64,000 nucleotides of DNA from Shewanella carassii (GCF_002777975.1 NZ_NGVS01000025.1:408-64407); one strand, 5' to 3'. Shown: positions 1 through 9,895, counted from the stretch's first letter. The notes: generated from the letters alone by a model not told the origin. Made by a program: numbers and translations.

Positions 1-202
1 CGGCGCAAATAGTATAAGCTCACTAAGCCGTTGTAAACCCTTATTTCTAAAAATATGTTCACATGTCTAAATCTCAGCCATCCGAAGGATTCAAACGGAA
101 CTCATATCGAACAATAAAAGGCTGCCCGAGATGGAGATTTACCATGCTGCCCCGCCGCCCCTGTGGTAAAATCAGCTTATCTTTAAATGACTTTGAACCA
201 CA
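1..202. other. upstream region of ycbZ, no gene seen
   Basis: AT-rich stretch before the first gene. No convincing reading frame on either strand, and the only minus-strand frame here overlaps the start of ycbZ. It probably carries the ycbZ promoter and perhaps that of a divergent gene outside the window (matP in E. coli), but I could not pick a promoter with confidence. Confidence 0.4.
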
Positions 203-1807
203 ATGAAGCCTAGCTTGATCCCGGCCGGGGCCCTTACCCCTCAATACTCCAATCTGCAGCTTCCCACATCGAGCCAACTGACAGATCTATTACTTGGACA
301 AGAAAGAGTCATAGAGGCCTTTGGGCTACTGCAATCCTTATCAGGACAACAGCTCTTCCTGGCAGATTTCCAGGGTATCCACCGCACTTGGCTATTTGAA
401 GCCCTGAGCGCCCAGAGCAAGATGCCGATGCAATACTTAAGTGGTCGCATCACCCGGGCTCAGCTACTCGGCTATCAGAATAGTCAGCAACAAAGACAAC
501 CTAGCGCCCTCACAACGCCAGGAATACTCTTTATCTGCGCCGAATCTCTATGGAAACGTGAGCCTTTATGGGAGCTATTGCTGGACACCATAGAGAAAGG
601 GGGCTTCGAGCACCAAGGGCAATGGCAGCCCCTGCAAGCGAAAGTCGTGTTGGTAGGTTCGAGCCTGCTCTACAGCGAACTCAGGTACCATGAACGCAGA
701 TTCAGCGAATTATTTGCCCTGCTTGGGGAACTAGTATTTGAAATTGATTTGCAAAAGGTTGCTGTCAATGACTATGTAGCCTGGTTGGCAGAGTTAGCCA
801 AGCTCAGTCATTGTCAACTGACAGAATCGGCCTTACTGCCGCTGCTCAGATACAGCAGTCGTCTGACAGAGCATCAACAACGCTTGAGCCTCGCCAGCGC
901 AGATTTGGCACAAGTGTTCGCTGAAGCGGCTTTTTATAGCCAAGGACAAGCGCTAGACGCCAACGCCATTGAACATGCCCTGCTCCAACGCCAGCAGCGA
1001 CATAACGCCCAAGAGCAGCAGTCGGCCCAAAACCTTGATGACGCCTTCATCTATTTGCCAACTGAGGGTGCTATGGTGGGGCAAATCAATGGCCTAACAG
1101 TGATAGACACCTTGGATTATTGCTACGGAGAACCGGCCAGGATCACGGCATCGGTGCACTATGGTGATGGTGAAGTCGCCGATATTGAACGGAAATCAGA
1201 GTTGGCGGGTAATATCCACGCCAAGGGAATGATGATCCTGTCCGCCTGTCTCTATCGGGTATTTGGCCGCGACGCGCCCTTGCACCTCAATGCCAATATC
1301 GTATTTGAGCAGTCCTATCAGGAAATTGATGGTGACAGCGCCTCCTTGGCCGAATACTGCAGCCTGATCTCGGCAATAACCGAACAGCCGATAGACCAAG
1401 GACTGGCTGTGACCGGCGCGCTTGATCAGTTTGGCAATGTGCAGGCGATTGGTGGCGTCAATGAGAAGATTGAGGGCTTTTTTAAACTCTGCGCGAGGCG
1501 CGGCTTGACCGGCAGCCAAGGGGTAATTATGCCCAAGTCCAATGTGCAGCAACTCAACCTGGCACCCGATGTCATCGCTGCGGTAGAGCAAGGGTTATTC
1601 CGGCTCTATGAAATCACTCATGTAGACCAAGCCGTCACTCTGTTAATGGGGATTAAAGCCGGAGAAGCCGACGAAGATAACAACTTCCCAGAGGACACGC
1701 TTTACGGCATGGTACAACAACGGCTCGACAGATTGGCGGGTAATCTTGATGAAGAACCCGGCTATTTTGCAAGGTTACTGGCAAGATTGCCATTTTTTAA
1801 CCAATAA
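203..1807 (+). CDS. ycbZ: Lon-like serine protease YcbZ (LonH-type)
   Basis: A 534-residue protein of the Lon-protease-like YcbZ family, somewhat shorter than the E. coli protein. The N-terminal half is a divergent AAA-like region without a clear Walker A motif. The C-terminal third is the Lon peptidase domain with the Ser-Lys dyad: Ser379 in 'DGDSAS' and Lys422 in 'VNEKIEGFF'. It is directly upstream of fabA, as ycbZ is in E. coli. The frame starts at ATG 203. The physiological substrate of this family is poorly known. Family assignment rests on the dyad motifs plus synteny; ATP dependence is doubtful from sequence alone. Confidence 0.9.
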   Translation: MKPSLIPAGALTPQYSNLQLPTSSQLTDLLLGQERVIEAFGLLQSLSGQQLFLADFQGIHRTWLFEALSAQSKMPMQYLSGRITRAQLLGYQNSQQQRQPSALTTPGILFICAESLWKREPLWELLLDTIEKGGFEHQGQWQPLQAKVVLVGSSLLYSELRYHERRFSELFALLGELVFEIDLQKVAVNDYVAWLAELAKLSHCQLTESALLPLLRYSSRLTEHQQRLSLASADLAQVFAEAAFYSQGQALDANAIEHALLQRQQRHNAQEQQSAQNLDDAFIYLPTEGAMVGQINGLTVIDTLDYCYGEPARITASVHYGDGEVADIERKSELAGNIHAKGMMILSACLYRVFGRDAPLHLNANIVFEQSYQEIDGDSASLAEYCSLISAITEQPIDQGLAVTGALDQFGNVQAIGGVNEKIEGFFKLCARRGLTGSQGVIMPKSNVQQLNLAPDVIAAVEQGLFRLYEITHVDQAVTLLMGIKAGEADEDNNFPEDTLYGMVQQRLDRLAGNLDEEPGYFARLLARLPFFNQ

Positions 1808-1809
1808 CT

Positions 1810-1850
1810 AGCTGATCGGAGTTGTTTAGCTTACACCTGTTCGCTAATCT
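1810..1850 (+). promoter_or_regulatory. fabA promoter with FadR-like and FabR-like operators
   Basis: A -35 element TTGTTT (1822-1827) and -10 element TAATCT (1845-1850) are 17 bp apart. The spacer holds the inverted repeat AGCTTACA-CC-TGTTCGCT (1828-1845), which fits the FabR operator pattern. The stretch 1810-1826 (AGCTGATCGGAGTTGTT) is nearly the FadR site known at E. coli fabA and overlaps the -35 box. The expected roles are activation by FadR and repression by FabR; this is inferred from E. coli. The implied start near 1857 gives a leader of about 27 nt to the ATG at 1884. Confidence 0.75.
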
Positions 1851-1883
1851 TGGCGGCACTTGAAGAAGGATGTGGTAACAACA

Positions 1884-2399
1884 ATGACTAAAGCAAACAG
1901 TTTCAACAAAGAAGAGCTCATCGCCTGCGGCCATGGTGAGATATTTGGCAAGAACTCCCCTCGCCTGCCCGTGGACAACATGTTGATGATCGACAGAGTC
2001 GTGACCATCAACGACAACGGCGGAGCCTTCGGTAAAGGTGAAATTGTTGCAGAGCTGGATATCAACCCGGATCTCTGGTTCTTTGGCTGTCACTTTGTTG
2101 ATGACCCTGTTATGCCTGGTTGTCTGGGACTGGATGCCATGTGGCAACTGGTTGGTTTCTTCCTTGCCTGGGAAGGGGCCGTGGGTAAAGGCCGCGCACT
2201 CGGGGTTGGTGAAGTCAAATTTACCGGCCAGGTGCTGCCAGGCGCCAAGAAGGTGACTTATAGGCTGAATATCAAGCGCACCATACACCGCAAACTGGTG
2301 ATGGGTATTGCCGATGCGACTTTGGAAGTCGATGGCCGCGAGATCTACTCGGCCACCGATCTGAAAGTCGGTGTATTCAGCGATACCTCAACCTTCTAA
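1884..2399 (+). CDS. fabA: 3-hydroxydecanoyl-ACP dehydratase/isomerase FabA
   Basis: 171-residue cytoplasmic enzyme that dehydrates 3-hydroxydecanoyl-ACP and isomerises trans-2- to cis-3-decenoyl-ACP, the branch point to unsaturated fatty acids. The catalytic pair is present at the canonical positions: His70 in 'FFGCHF' and Asp84 in 'LGLDAMWQL'. The frame is open from a TTG at 1860, but ATG 1884 gives the standard length, follows an AAGGA, and leaves room for the promoter at 1822-1850. It lies between ycbZ and rmf. Its usual partner FabB is not in this window, whereas the plsX-fabHDG-acpP-fabF cluster is 50 kb downstream. Confidence 0.98.
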   Translation: MTKANSFNKEELIACGHGEIFGKNSPRLPVDNMLMIDRVVTINDNGGAFGKGEIVAELDINPDLWFFGCHFVDDPVMPGCLGLDAMWQLVGFFLAWEGAVGKGRALGVGEVKFTGQVLPGAKKVTYRLNIKRTIHRKLVMGIADATLEVDGREIYSATDLKVGVFSDTSTF

Positions 2400-2413
2400 A
2401 GCCATCGAATACG

Positions 2414-2447
2414 AGCAACAAGGTCGGCAATTGCCGACCTTGTTGCT
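2414..2447. terminator. bidirectional terminator between fabA and rmf
   Basis: Perfect 34-bp palindrome: arms 2414-2430 and 2431-2447, each 17 bp, centred on CAA|TTG. It is placed between the convergent ends of fabA and rmf. The following T run is modest, so termination strength is inferred. Confidence 0.65.
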
Positions 2448-2496
2448 TTCAGAGCGCCATAAAAATGCCCTCATCTGGGAGGGCAGTCTTGCTGAA

Positions 2497-2673
2497 TTAC
2501 TTATTGAACAGGCCGGTAATTCGGCCTTCTACCCCTTCGCGCCAGCCTCCTAGCCACTGGGAGCGAGAATCAAGATTCGAATAAGGACAAAGCTCCTTGG
2601 AGCGGCCGCCGACACCGGCTTGGAATCCCTTCGAAAAGGCTCGGTCTAAACGATCTCGTTTTTGTCTCTTCAT
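2497..2673 (-). CDS. rmf: ribosome modulation factor (hibernation factor)
   Basis: 58-residue basic protein, start ATG at 2673 and TAA at 2497-2499. It begins MKRQKRDRL and contains 'CPY' and 'RSQWLGGWREG', the conserved signature of RMF. RMF binds 70S ribosomes in stationary phase and promotes 100S dimers. The position next to fabA matches E. coli, but here the gene is convergent with fabA rather than co-directional. Expression in other species is growth-phase and (p)ppGpp dependent; the AT-rich region 2674-2800 upstream should hold its promoter. Confidence 0.95.
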   Translation of the reverse strand: MKRQKRDRLDRAFSKGFQAGVGGRSKELCPYSNLDSRSQWLGGWREGVEGRITGLFNK

Positions 2674-2805
2674 GCAAGCGTCCTCTGTACTATTTTACAT
2701 AGAAGCATCAGCTTCACTTGCTATGAATAGAACTTTTCAACGCCGAGATCAATCAAAAAATCGCCAATTATAACGAAGAAATTTTAAACTATTGAGATCC
2801 TGATT

Positions 2806-2836
2806 AAAAAAAAATCGGCGCCTTTTGGGCGCCGAT
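2806..2836 (-). terminator. terminator of the HAF-repeat protein gene
   Basis: Reading the minus strand: 9-bp stem ATCGGCGCC/GGCGCCGAT (arms 2828-2836 and 2814-2822) followed by eight T (2806-2813). Textbook intrinsic terminator directly after the stop codon at 2857. Confidence 0.9.
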
Positions 2837-2856
2837 CTCACAGGCTTAAACTAAGC

Positions 2857-4698
2857 TTAAATTTTGCGTCTGCGCCACCAGATCAGCGGCAGCAATGCCA
2901 ACCAACCCAAACTGGCCGCACCGGAACGCTCAAACGGCTTATCGATATCACCGTCGTCCACCTGAGTACAGGCTTCACCACTATTACTGGGCTTAAGTAC
3001 CACCATACGCGGCAGATAAGAAGTCACAGGCTGACCGTTACCATTAAGCTCAAACAGCGGCTTGCCGTTTTCACCGATCACCAAATTACCTTTTTCATCA
3101 AACTGGTAAGAAGGCTTACGGATAAAGGCGGTACCGACTATGGTGCCTTCCTCATTGATACTGTTGGCTTCCACCACCACTATGTCAGTGTTGTAGGTCA
3201 GGGTTTTGCCTGAGCCATCTTCAACACTCACTTCATGACGTTTCCAGTTGCCTTCGGCATCTTTCTCATAGCCTTTGGACTCACAGGTCAGTAGCTTATT
3301 GAGATTACTGAACTCACCGGACTCTTTGTCAAACAGGAAGCCCACCTTGGGTCTTGGCTTGTCCTTATCATGGGTTGACTCGATATAACCCACAACCTGG
3401 CCCTTGTTGTTGATATCTCGAGGCTTGCTGGAGAGATCAGACATGGTGTTGTAGAAATCGTTGGGCGTGACCGGCTTGGTCTCTGGGTTATTGGTATCAT
3501 AGATAAAGAACTTATCGCGGATATAACCCTGAATGTACTTGTTATAGCTGCCGACCAATATCCCAGCATCATTGATGTCATAGGCAATGGAGTTACGCAC
3601 ATCGTCATCGACAACCGGGATCCAATGGTATTGGTATTCACCATTGGCATCTTTACTCCAGTAAGCCGCATCCATTCTCAGGTTATCTGAATCGTTATAA
3701 CGATAGACATGAGAGCGTCCGGCAACAACTCCAGAGTTGTTCAGCCCCAGCCCCTGAGCAGTAAAGGTATAATCTGAATCACCGGGAGTCAGGCCAAGTG
3801 GCAACTCGGTACCGGTAACCGCACCGTTTTCGTATTGCCAGACATAGGCACGCATCTGATACTGGATATTGCGGGTGTTGTTGGCGTTGGGGTATTTTTC
3901 CCGTTGCAAACACACATCCAGCGGCAGCGTGTTGTCACTACCCAGACAGGCAGCAACCCGCTCTGCCCCATAGTTACTGATGGCAGTACTGGCATAACCG
4001 GCAATCTGGTTATTGCTGTTGATAGCCGATGCCATAGACCAACCGCCGAGTTCAGCCGTCTTGTTGTCCTTGGTATAAGTGGTGTAAGGCGGCAACAACG
4101 GCACTTCGGTGTCACCGTCTTTAACAAAACCGCGCTGTTCAAAGTCACGGTAATACCAGTAGTCCTGTTCTGTACTTTCCCCGGTATAGTCGACCTTATT
4201 CTCTTTACCTGTCATGGCTCCGACGCGAATACCGGCGTCATTGATACCATAGAAGAAACTGTCTACTGAATTTACGCTGGCCGGAACGGCAGGGTCGGTA
4301 TCTGCCGGAGGGGTGCTACCGTTGATACTCTCGAAATTAGGCGTCCAGGGACTCACAGGATCGTTTTCCTGGGAGTTAAAAGTGAAGTTATTGGCAATAA
4401 TGGGTTTATTAATGGAATAGGTGATCTTTTCCTCGGGCGCGATACCATCTTCAATATCAATGATGCCATCGTCATTGTCCACATCCGAGATGCTGAGCTT
4501 TTTCTTGCCCTTGGCCACAGCTATGGCTTCATTGTTGGCATTAACGCCCATACCATAGCCGGTACGAGTATCGGTCAGGTTGCCTTTGAGATCATATCCA
4601 TCCAGGTTAACAATTTCGTAGACAGGAGCCGCCTGCGATACTTGTAATACACTGATAACCCCCATGGCCACCAATGACAGCGCACTATTCAACTTCAT
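2857..4698 (-). CDS. secreted DUF3466/HAF-repeat protein with GlyGly-CTERM-like tail
   Basis: About 613 residues from the chosen ATG at 4698, which opens a clear signal peptide (MKLNSALSLVAMG...SQAA). An upstream frame extends to 4755 but would run into uup. The mature part has at least six HAF-type repeats of the form 'INDAGIRVG', 'INSNNQIAG', 'LNNSGVVAG', 'INDAGILVG', 'INNKGQVVG', 'INEEGTIVG', and one acidic DVDNDDG stretch suggesting calcium binding. The end 'SGAASLGWLALLPLIWWRRRK' type tail (small residues, one hydrophobic helix, basic cluster) resembles a GlyGly-CTERM sorting signal processed by rhombosortase. It is probably surface-attached or exported; function unknown. It starts 30 bp after the uup stop and may be co-transcribed. 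Confidence 0.75.
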   Translation of the reverse strand: MKLNSALSLVAMGVISVLQVSQAAPVYEIVNLDGYDLKGNLTDTRTGYGMGVNANNEAIAVAKGKKKLSISDVDNDDGIIDIEDGIAPEEKITYSINKPIIANNFTFNSQENDPVSPWTPNFESINGSTPPADTDPAVPASVNSVDSFFYGINDAGIRVGAMTGKENKVDYTGESTEQDYWYYRDFEQRGFVKDGDTEVPLLPPYTTYTKDNKTAELGGWSMASAINSNNQIAGYASTAISNYGAERVAACLGSDNTLPLDVCLQREKYPNANNTRNIQYQMRAYVWQYENGAVTGTELPLGLTPGDSDYTFTAQGLGLNNSGVVAGRSHVYRYNDSDNLRMDAAYWSKDANGEYQYHWIPVVDDDVRNSIAYDINDAGILVGSYNKYIQGYIRDKFFIYDTNNPETKPVTPNDFYNTMSDLSSKPRDINNKGQVVGYIESTHDKDKPRPKVGFLFDKESGEFSNLNKLLTCESKGYEKDAEGNWKRHEVSVEDGSGKTLTYNTDIVVVEANSINEEGTIVGTAFIRKPSYQFDEKGNLVIGENGKPLFELNGNGQPVTSYLPRMVVLKPSNSGEACTQVDDGDIDKPFERSGAASLGWLALLPLIWWRRRKI

Positions 4699-4727
4699 TA
4701 ATTTAATTCCCATTATATTTTTTGAGC

Positions 4728-6641
4728 TTACTTCATTGACTCGAGTTCTTCCCAACGCTCGAAGTAAGCCTCCAGTTGCTGTTCTTTCTCTGCCAACTGT
4801 TGCAATTCGCGACCAACAATCTCTTGCTCTTGCGAATAAAAGTCCGGCTGGTTGACACGCTCCTGCAGCTGTTCCAGCTCCTGCTCCAGTGTTTCCATCA
4901 GGGCTGGTAAAGCATCCAACTCACGCTGAAGCTTATAGGAAAGCTTTTTGGTTGTCTTGGGTTCTGCGGCTTTTTGCGGTGCAACCTCCTGTTTGACAGG
5001 CTTAGCCGCCTCAGGTTCCTCAGCGTCGCGATAGAAACGTGCCCCCTGGGCAACCGCATCCTGATAGCCGCCGACATATTCACTCCAACGACCGTTGCCA
5101 CTGAACCACCAGGAACTGGTGACCGTATTATCAATAAAGGCCCGGTCATGGCTGACAAGCAGCAGAGTGCCTTCATATTCAGTGAGCAGAGACTCTAGCA
5201 ATTCCAGTGTCTCTATATCAAGATCATTTGTCGGTTCATCGAGAATGATAAGGTTGGCCGGCCTAAGCAGCAGTCTGGCCAGTAGCAAGCGGTTTTTCTC
5301 ACCGCCGCTGAGCGCCTTGACCGGTGTGCGTGCACGCATAGGCGAAAACAAAAAGTCCTGCAGATAACTGAGGATATGCCTGTCTTTGCCGTTAACAGTG
5401 ACTGTGCTCTTACCCTCGCCGACGTTCTCTTCAACCGTCTTTTCCGGATCCAAAGCTTCGCGGTATTGGTCAAAGTAGGCGACTTCCAGCTTGGTGCCCG
5501 TCTTGATTTCACCACTCTGCGGCGCTAACTGACCTATCAACAACTTAATAAGCGTGGATTTACCGCAACCATTGGGGCCAATCAGTGCGATGCGATCGCC
5601 GCGCATCACATTGGTGGAAAAGTCCCGCACCAGGTCCTTATCTGCCAGGTTGTAATTGAGATCCCGCACCTCAAACACCAACTTGCCACTGCGATCGGCT
5701 TCAGACACCTGCATTCTGGCATTGCCCTGGCGCTCCAGGCGAGCCCGGCGTTCCATTCTCAAGGCCTTGAGAGCCCTCACCCGGCCTTCATTACGGGTAC
5801 GGCGAGCCTTGATCCCCTGACGGATCCACACCTCTTCCTCGGCGAGTTTCTTGTCAAAGTGGGCATTTTGCTCGGCCTCAACCCTGAGCCACTCCTGCTT
5901 ACCATCGAGATAACTCTGGTAATCACCGGGCCAGGAGGTAACTACTCCGCGGTCCAGATCGACTATGCGGGTGGCAATCTTTTGAATAAAGCCACGGTCG
6001 TGACTGATAAAGGCGATGGCGCCCTTATATCCCAACAGGAACTGTTCCAGCCATTCTATGGTGTCGATATCCAGGTGGTTGGTTGGCTCATCGAGCAACA
6101 ACAAATCTGGCTCGCTCACCAAAGCTCTGGCCAGGGCGACTTTACGTTGCCAACCGCCAGAGAGTTCAGACAAAGGTTTATCCGGGTCCAACCCCAGCAG
6201 CCGGCAGTTTTGCTGAATACGATTGTCGAGTTGCCAACCATCGAAGTGATCCAACTTGGATTGCAACCGCTCGAGGTTTTTCAGCATTTTCTCGAGCGCT
6301 TCACCCTGGGCCTTGGCCATAGACTGCGACAGTTGATGGTATTCTTCGAGCAGTTGGCCCACATCGGCCAGACCGGCGGCAATATAGGAATAGACAGTGC
6401 CCTGTTCCGCTTTGGGTGGGTCCTGTTGCAGGCGGCTGACTTTAACATCGGTGGCGATATTGAACTCACCATCATCAAGCAGGACTTCTCCTGCCAACAC
6501 CTTCAATAGACTGGACTTGCCGGCGCCATTACGGCCGACAATACAGACCCGCTCGCCGGCTTCAATACTGAAATCTGCCTGCTGCAGCAGAGGGGTATAA
6601 CCATAGGCAAGCGAGCCATTATTGATACGAACCAGACTCAC
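4728..6641 (-). CDS. uup: ABC-F ATPase Uup
   Basis: 637-residue soluble ABC-F protein with two ATP-binding cassettes and no membrane segments. The first cassette has Walker A 'GRNGAGKSS' at residues 36-44, signature 'LSGGWQRK' near 160 and Walker B 'LLLLDEPTNHLD' near 180-191. The second has 'GPNGCGKST' near 353, 'LSGGEKNR' and 'LIILDEPTNDLD'. A charged coiled-coil tail follows, as in Uup, where it binds DNA. Uup affects precise transposon excision and ribosome-related functions in E. coli. The stop is 30 bp before the next gene; upstream neighbours are the small glutaredoxin-like gene and rlmKL, the same order as in many gammaproteobacteria. Confidence 0.95.
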   Translation of the reverse strand: MSLVRINNGSLAYGYTPLLQQADFSIEAGERVCIVGRNGAGKSSLLKVLAGEVLLDDGEFNIATDVKVSRLQQDPPKAEQGTVYSYIAAGLADVGQLLEEYHQLSQSMAKAQGEALEKMLKNLERLQSKLDHFDGWQLDNRIQQNCRLLGLDPDKPLSELSGGWQRKVALARALVSEPDLLLLDEPTNHLDIDTIEWLEQFLLGYKGAIAFISHDRGFIQKIATRIVDLDRGVVTSWPGDYQSYLDGKQEWLRVEAEQNAHFDKKLAEEEVWIRQGIKARRTRNEGRVRALKALRMERRARLERQGNARMQVSEADRSGKLVFEVRDLNYNLADKDLVRDFSTNVMRGDRIALIGPNGCGKSTLIKLLIGQLAPQSGEIKTGTKLEVAYFDQYREALDPEKTVEENVGEGKSTVTVNGKDRHILSYLQDFLFSPMRARTPVKALSGGEKNRLLLARLLLRPANLIILDEPTNDLDIETLELLESLLTEYEGTLLLVSHDRAFIDNTVTSSWWFSGNGRWSEYVGGYQDAVAQGARFYRDAEEPEAAKPVKQEVAPQKAAEPKTTKKLSYKLQRELDALPALMETLEQELEQLQERVNQPDFYSQEQEIVGRELQQLAEKEQQLEAYFERWEELESMK

Positions 6642-6642
6642 A

Positions 6643-6873
6643 TTATGCTCCTGTAAAGCGTTTTACTTGCTGTTCATCGAAGGGCCAACAGAGTTCCTCA
6701 CCCATGCTGTTGGCCAGCACAGGAATAAGCACTCCATAGCGTTCGGCAAGCGTTTCTTGCTCGCAAATATCCTGGGTGCGATAACCAATATTCAGGCCAT
6801 CGAGCAAGGTCATGGCCAACTCACACAGATGGCAACCATCTGTGTGGTATAGGATCAATGGCGTCTCAGGCAT
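6643..6873 (-). CDS. small glutaredoxin-family protein (DUF836 type)
   Basis: 76-residue protein with an N-terminal 'TDGCHLC' CxxC motif (Cys14, Cys17) at the end of the first beta strand, the thioredoxin-fold arrangement. It is about the length of the DUF836 glutaredoxin-like family. It overlaps the end of rlmKL by 8 bp and ends one base before the uup start codon, so rlmKL, this gene and uup are likely one operon. The substrate is unknown; a thiol-disulfide role is inferred from the motif only. Confidence 0.8.
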   Translation of the reverse strand: MPETPLILYHTDGCHLCELAMTLLDGLNIGYRTQDICEQETLAERYGVLIPVLANSMGEELCWPFDEQQVKRFTGA

Positions 6874-8995
6874 GGGTGATCAACCAGGTATTATGAATAT
6901 GCGGATTGCGTTTGTAATCCATTGGCAGCATCTGGGCATCCATATTGGTGACTGACATGCCCTGAGCCGCCATGGCTTCGATATCCATTTTGAACTTACG
7001 TTTATTGTTGGAAAAGATTATATCTCCGCCCGGATTGAGCAGTTTGAATAGATCAGACAACAACTTGACGTGATCGCGCTGCACATCGAATGAGTCTTCC
7101 ATCCGTTTGGAGTTGGAGAAGGTTGGCGGATCGATAAAGATAAGATCGAACTTGCGATCACAATCGCGGATCCACTGCAGGCAGTCACCCTGCTCGAAAC
7201 GATACTGTTTGCCAATCAAACCATTGAGCACAAAGTTATCCTTGGCCCAGTTAAGGTAAGTGTTGGACATATCCACTGTCGTGACCGACTTGGCACCGCC
7301 AAGCCCGGCGTGCACCGACGCGGTTCCCGTATAGGCGAACAGGTTGAGTACATCACGGCCACTGGCTTTACTGCCCACCAGTTTACGAATAAGCCTGTGG
7401 TCGAGAAACAACCCGGTATCAAGATAGTCGGTCAGGTTGAGTTTGAAACGGGCACCATACTCCTGAGTAACCAGCTCCAGCTTTTCTTTGTCGAGCCGTT
7501 GATACTGATTTGTGCCTTTCTGCCGCTCGCGGGTCTTAAGGATGATCTTGTCCGGCTCAACACCAATGGCGCCGGGTAAAGACAGAAGCACATCGGTCAA
7601 ACGTCGCTTGCTGACGGCTTCAGGTATGCTGGCAGGCGCCGCATACTCTTGAATCACCACATAATCCAGATACTTGTCGATAGCGACATTATATTCAGGA
7701 ATATCTGCGTCATAGAGGCGATAACTGTCGATCCCCTCTTTACGGGCCCACTTATCCAATTGTTTTAGATTCTTTTTCACCCGGTTGGCAAAGGCACTGG
7801 CGATATCACTGACCTCAGCCCCCGACTGCTCGGCTGCCACCGCCGCCCTGCGGGTAGAATTGGCATGCAGGGTATAGAGGTTAAAGGCGCACTCAAGTGC
7901 CCCGTTGAACATCTTCATCTGCTTGTCGGCCTTGAGCTTAAGCGATGAGATCAATTCGATATCACTGCAAAGCAAGGCCACTTGCCAACCACCAAACTCA
8001 CGCTTGAGCTTGTCGCCAAACTGATAGTAAAGCTGCAACAAGGAGGAGACATTGCCCAAACGTTCGCCATAAGGCGGGTTGGAGATCAACAAGCCTTTGT
8101 CCAGCGGTGGCGTGATATTGAGAGCATTAGCAACACTGAACTCGATCAGTTCACTGACACCGGCGCTCTTGGCATTACGTTTGGCCAGCGCCACCATGCG
8201 CGAGTCTATGTCCGAGCCGAAGAACTTCACTTCACAACGGTTCTTGCCTATGCTGGCCCGCGCCTTGGCTTCCTCGACTATGCTTTGCCAAAGTTTGGCG
8301 TCATGGCGATGCCAGTGCTCAAAGCCAAAGCGATGACGCTGCAGCCCCGGGGCCATATCGGCCGCAATCATGGCCGCCTCAATCAACACTGTGCCGCTGC
8401 CACAAAATGGGTCCAGCAAAGGCGTTTGTTTATCCCATTGGGCCCGGGCCAACATGTTGGCGGCAAGGTTCTCTTTCAATGGCGCCTCACCGGTACCGCT
8501 GCGATAGCCACGTTGATGCAGCGCCGGGCCGGAGAAGTTCAGCGCTATGGTTACCTGACCGTTTCGGTAGTGGGCATCGATTTTGAAGTCGGCATCGACA
8601 CGTTGCACATTGGGGCGGTTTAGATCGTCTTCACGGAAGCGATCCACTACAGCATCTTTAATCTTGAGAGCGCCGAACTGGGTGTTCTTGATAAAACCAC
8701 CCATGCCGTGAAAGTCGATACTAAAGGTACAACGGTTATCAAAGTGGCTCGGCCAATCGATACAGAAGGCCGCATTATAAAGCTGCTCAGCGGAATCACA
8801 GGGGCCGCGATGCATTATAAGCAAAATACGGCTTGCCAGTCTGGTCCAAAGGGTAATGCGGTATGCCAGTTCCAGCGGACAGGAGAAATAGACCCCGGCC
8901 AAACTTTCCTTGACCTCAAGCGCACCAAACTCGCGCAGTTCCTGCGCCAAAGCATATTCAAACCCCTTGGGGGCCGCCGCAAAAAAATTCAACAT
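6866..8995 (-). CDS. rlmL: bifunctional 23S rRNA methyltransferase RlmKL
   Basis: 709 residues, the usual length of the fused enzyme that makes m2G2445 (RlmL half) and m7G2069 (RlmK half) in 23S rRNA. An N-terminal THUMP region (about 45-155) precedes the first methyltransferase domain with 'DPFCGSGT' at 195-202 and the catalytic 'NPPYGER' near 309. The second Rossmann methyltransferase has '[14 protein letters not shown]' near 549 and '[10 protein letters not shown]'. The gene heads the minus-strand group with the glutaredoxin-like gene and uup. Its promoter should lie in 9000-9180, back to back with the tRNA array promoter. Confidence 0.97.
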   Translation of the reverse strand: MLNFFAAAPKGFEYALAQELREFGALEVKESLAGVYFSCPLELAYRITLWTRLASRILLIMHRGPCDSAEQLYNAAFCIDWPSHFDNRCTFSIDFHGMGGFIKNTQFGALKIKDAVVDRFREDDLNRPNVQRVDADFKIDAHYRNGQVTIALNFSGPALHQRGYRSGTGEAPLKENLAANMLARAQWDKQTPLLDPFCGSGTVLIEAAMIAADMAPGLQRHRFGFEHWHRHDAKLWQSIVEEAKARASIGKNRCEVKFFGSDIDSRMVALAKRNAKSAGVSELIEFSVANALNITPPLDKGLLISNPPYGERLGNVSSLLQLYYQFGDKLKREFGGWQVALLCSDIELISSLKLKADKQMKMFNGALECAFNLYTLHANSTRRAAVAAEQSGAEVSDIASAFANRVKKNLKQLDKWARKEGIDSYRLYDADIPEYNVAIDKYLDYVVIQEYAAPASIPEAVSKRRLTDVLLSLPGAIGVEPDKIILKTRERQKGTNQYQRLDKEKLELVTQEYGARFKLNLTDYLDTGLFLDHRLIRKLVGSKASGRDVLNLFAYTGTASVHAGLGGAKSVTTVDMSNTYLNWAKDNFVLNGLIGKQYRFEQGDCLQWIRDCDRKFDLIFIDPPTFSNSKRMEDSFDVQRDHVKLLSDLFKLLNPGGDIIFSNNKRKFKMDIEAMAAQGMSVTNMDAQMLPMDYKRNPHIHNTWLITHA

Positions 8996-9191
8996 GAACT
9001 AACCAGATAGCAAAGCAAAAATGAATGGCGCATTATACCCTCTGATTAAGGTAAAAGATAAAAACTTCCGTTTTCAGGATCGCTTTTCTCGATCAATCCT
9101 ACCGATTTGTTGGAGTTGTAACCAATACGTTTACCCCCTGCGCATTAATGAATTAAATTTGAACACTCAATGGCATTTTGATGATTTATCC

Positions 9192-9220
9192 TTGCATTGC
9201 CGCCCCTTGGTCGTTATAGT
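9192..9220 (+). promoter_or_regulatory. promoter of the tRNA-fMet array
   Basis: TTGCAT (9192-9197) and TATAGT (9215-9220) separated by 17 bp, followed by the GC-rich discriminator CCACCCCGC typical of stable-RNA promoters under stringent control. It precedes the first, degenerate tRNA copy at 9239, so that copy would be part of the primary transcript. Confidence 0.75.
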
Positions 9221-9238
9221 CCACCCCGCTTTGACGGA

Positions 9239-9327
9239 CACCGGATGGAGCAACATGATAGCTAGCCTGGCTCAGTTCTTTCTAAGAGCCTAGAAAGTTG
9301 TCGGTTCAAATCCAGCGCCGTAAGCAA
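9239..9327 (+). pseudogene. degenerate tRNA-fMet copy with enlarged anticodon arm
   Basis: 89-nt relative of the four initiator tRNA genes that follow. It keeps the D-arm region (GGATGGAGCA) and T arm (GTCGGTTCAAAT), but the acceptor stem is broken (CACCGGA against GCCGTAA) and the CCA end reads GCAA. The anticodon loop is replaced by AGTTCTTTCTAA between GGCTC and GAGCC, about 12 nt longer than normal. It is followed by the same 41-bp spacer as the intact genes, so it belongs to the same tandem duplication. It is unlikely to be a working tRNA. Confidence 0.7.
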
Positions 9328-9368
9328 ATTCCTTAATTATGAATTCAAACTGATTAGTACAATTCGGA

Positions 9369-9445
<77 letters not shown>

Positions 9446-9486
9446 ATTCCTTAATTATGAATTCAAACTGATTAACACAATTCGGA

Positions 9487-9563
<77 letters not shown>

Positions 9564-9604
9564 ATTCCTTAATTATGAATTCAAACTGATTAACACAATT
9601 CGGA

Positions 9605-9681
<77 letters not shown>

Positions 9682-9722
9682 ATTCCTTAATTATGAATTC
9701 AAACTGATTAACACAATTCGGA

Positions 9723-9799
<77 letters not shown>

Positions 9800-9812
9800 A
9801 TTCTTTAATTCC

Positions 9813-9895
9813 TTCATGCAGCAAGGTAGCTGGTCGGGCTCAGTTCTTTACAAGGAGCCTCGAAGATCGTCGGTTCAAATCAGCTCCTGTAACCA
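9813..9895 (+). pseudogene. second degenerate tRNA-fMet copy, 5' acceptor lost
   Basis: Tail of the array. The 5' acceptor and part of the D arm are lost or unrecognisable. The D-loop remnant (GCAAGGTAGCT), T arm and ACCA end (9892-9895) are retained. The anticodon region reads TCGGGCTC-AGTTCTTTACAAG-GAGCCTCGA, which can form an eight-pair stem with one bulged U. The inserted AGTTCTTT is shared with the degenerate copy at the other end of the array. Confidence 0.65.

Noticed and set aside
4699..4755. Longer N-terminus for the HAF-repeat protein
   Set aside because: The extension overlaps the end of uup and would bury the signal peptide; the ATG at 4698 starts exactly at it.
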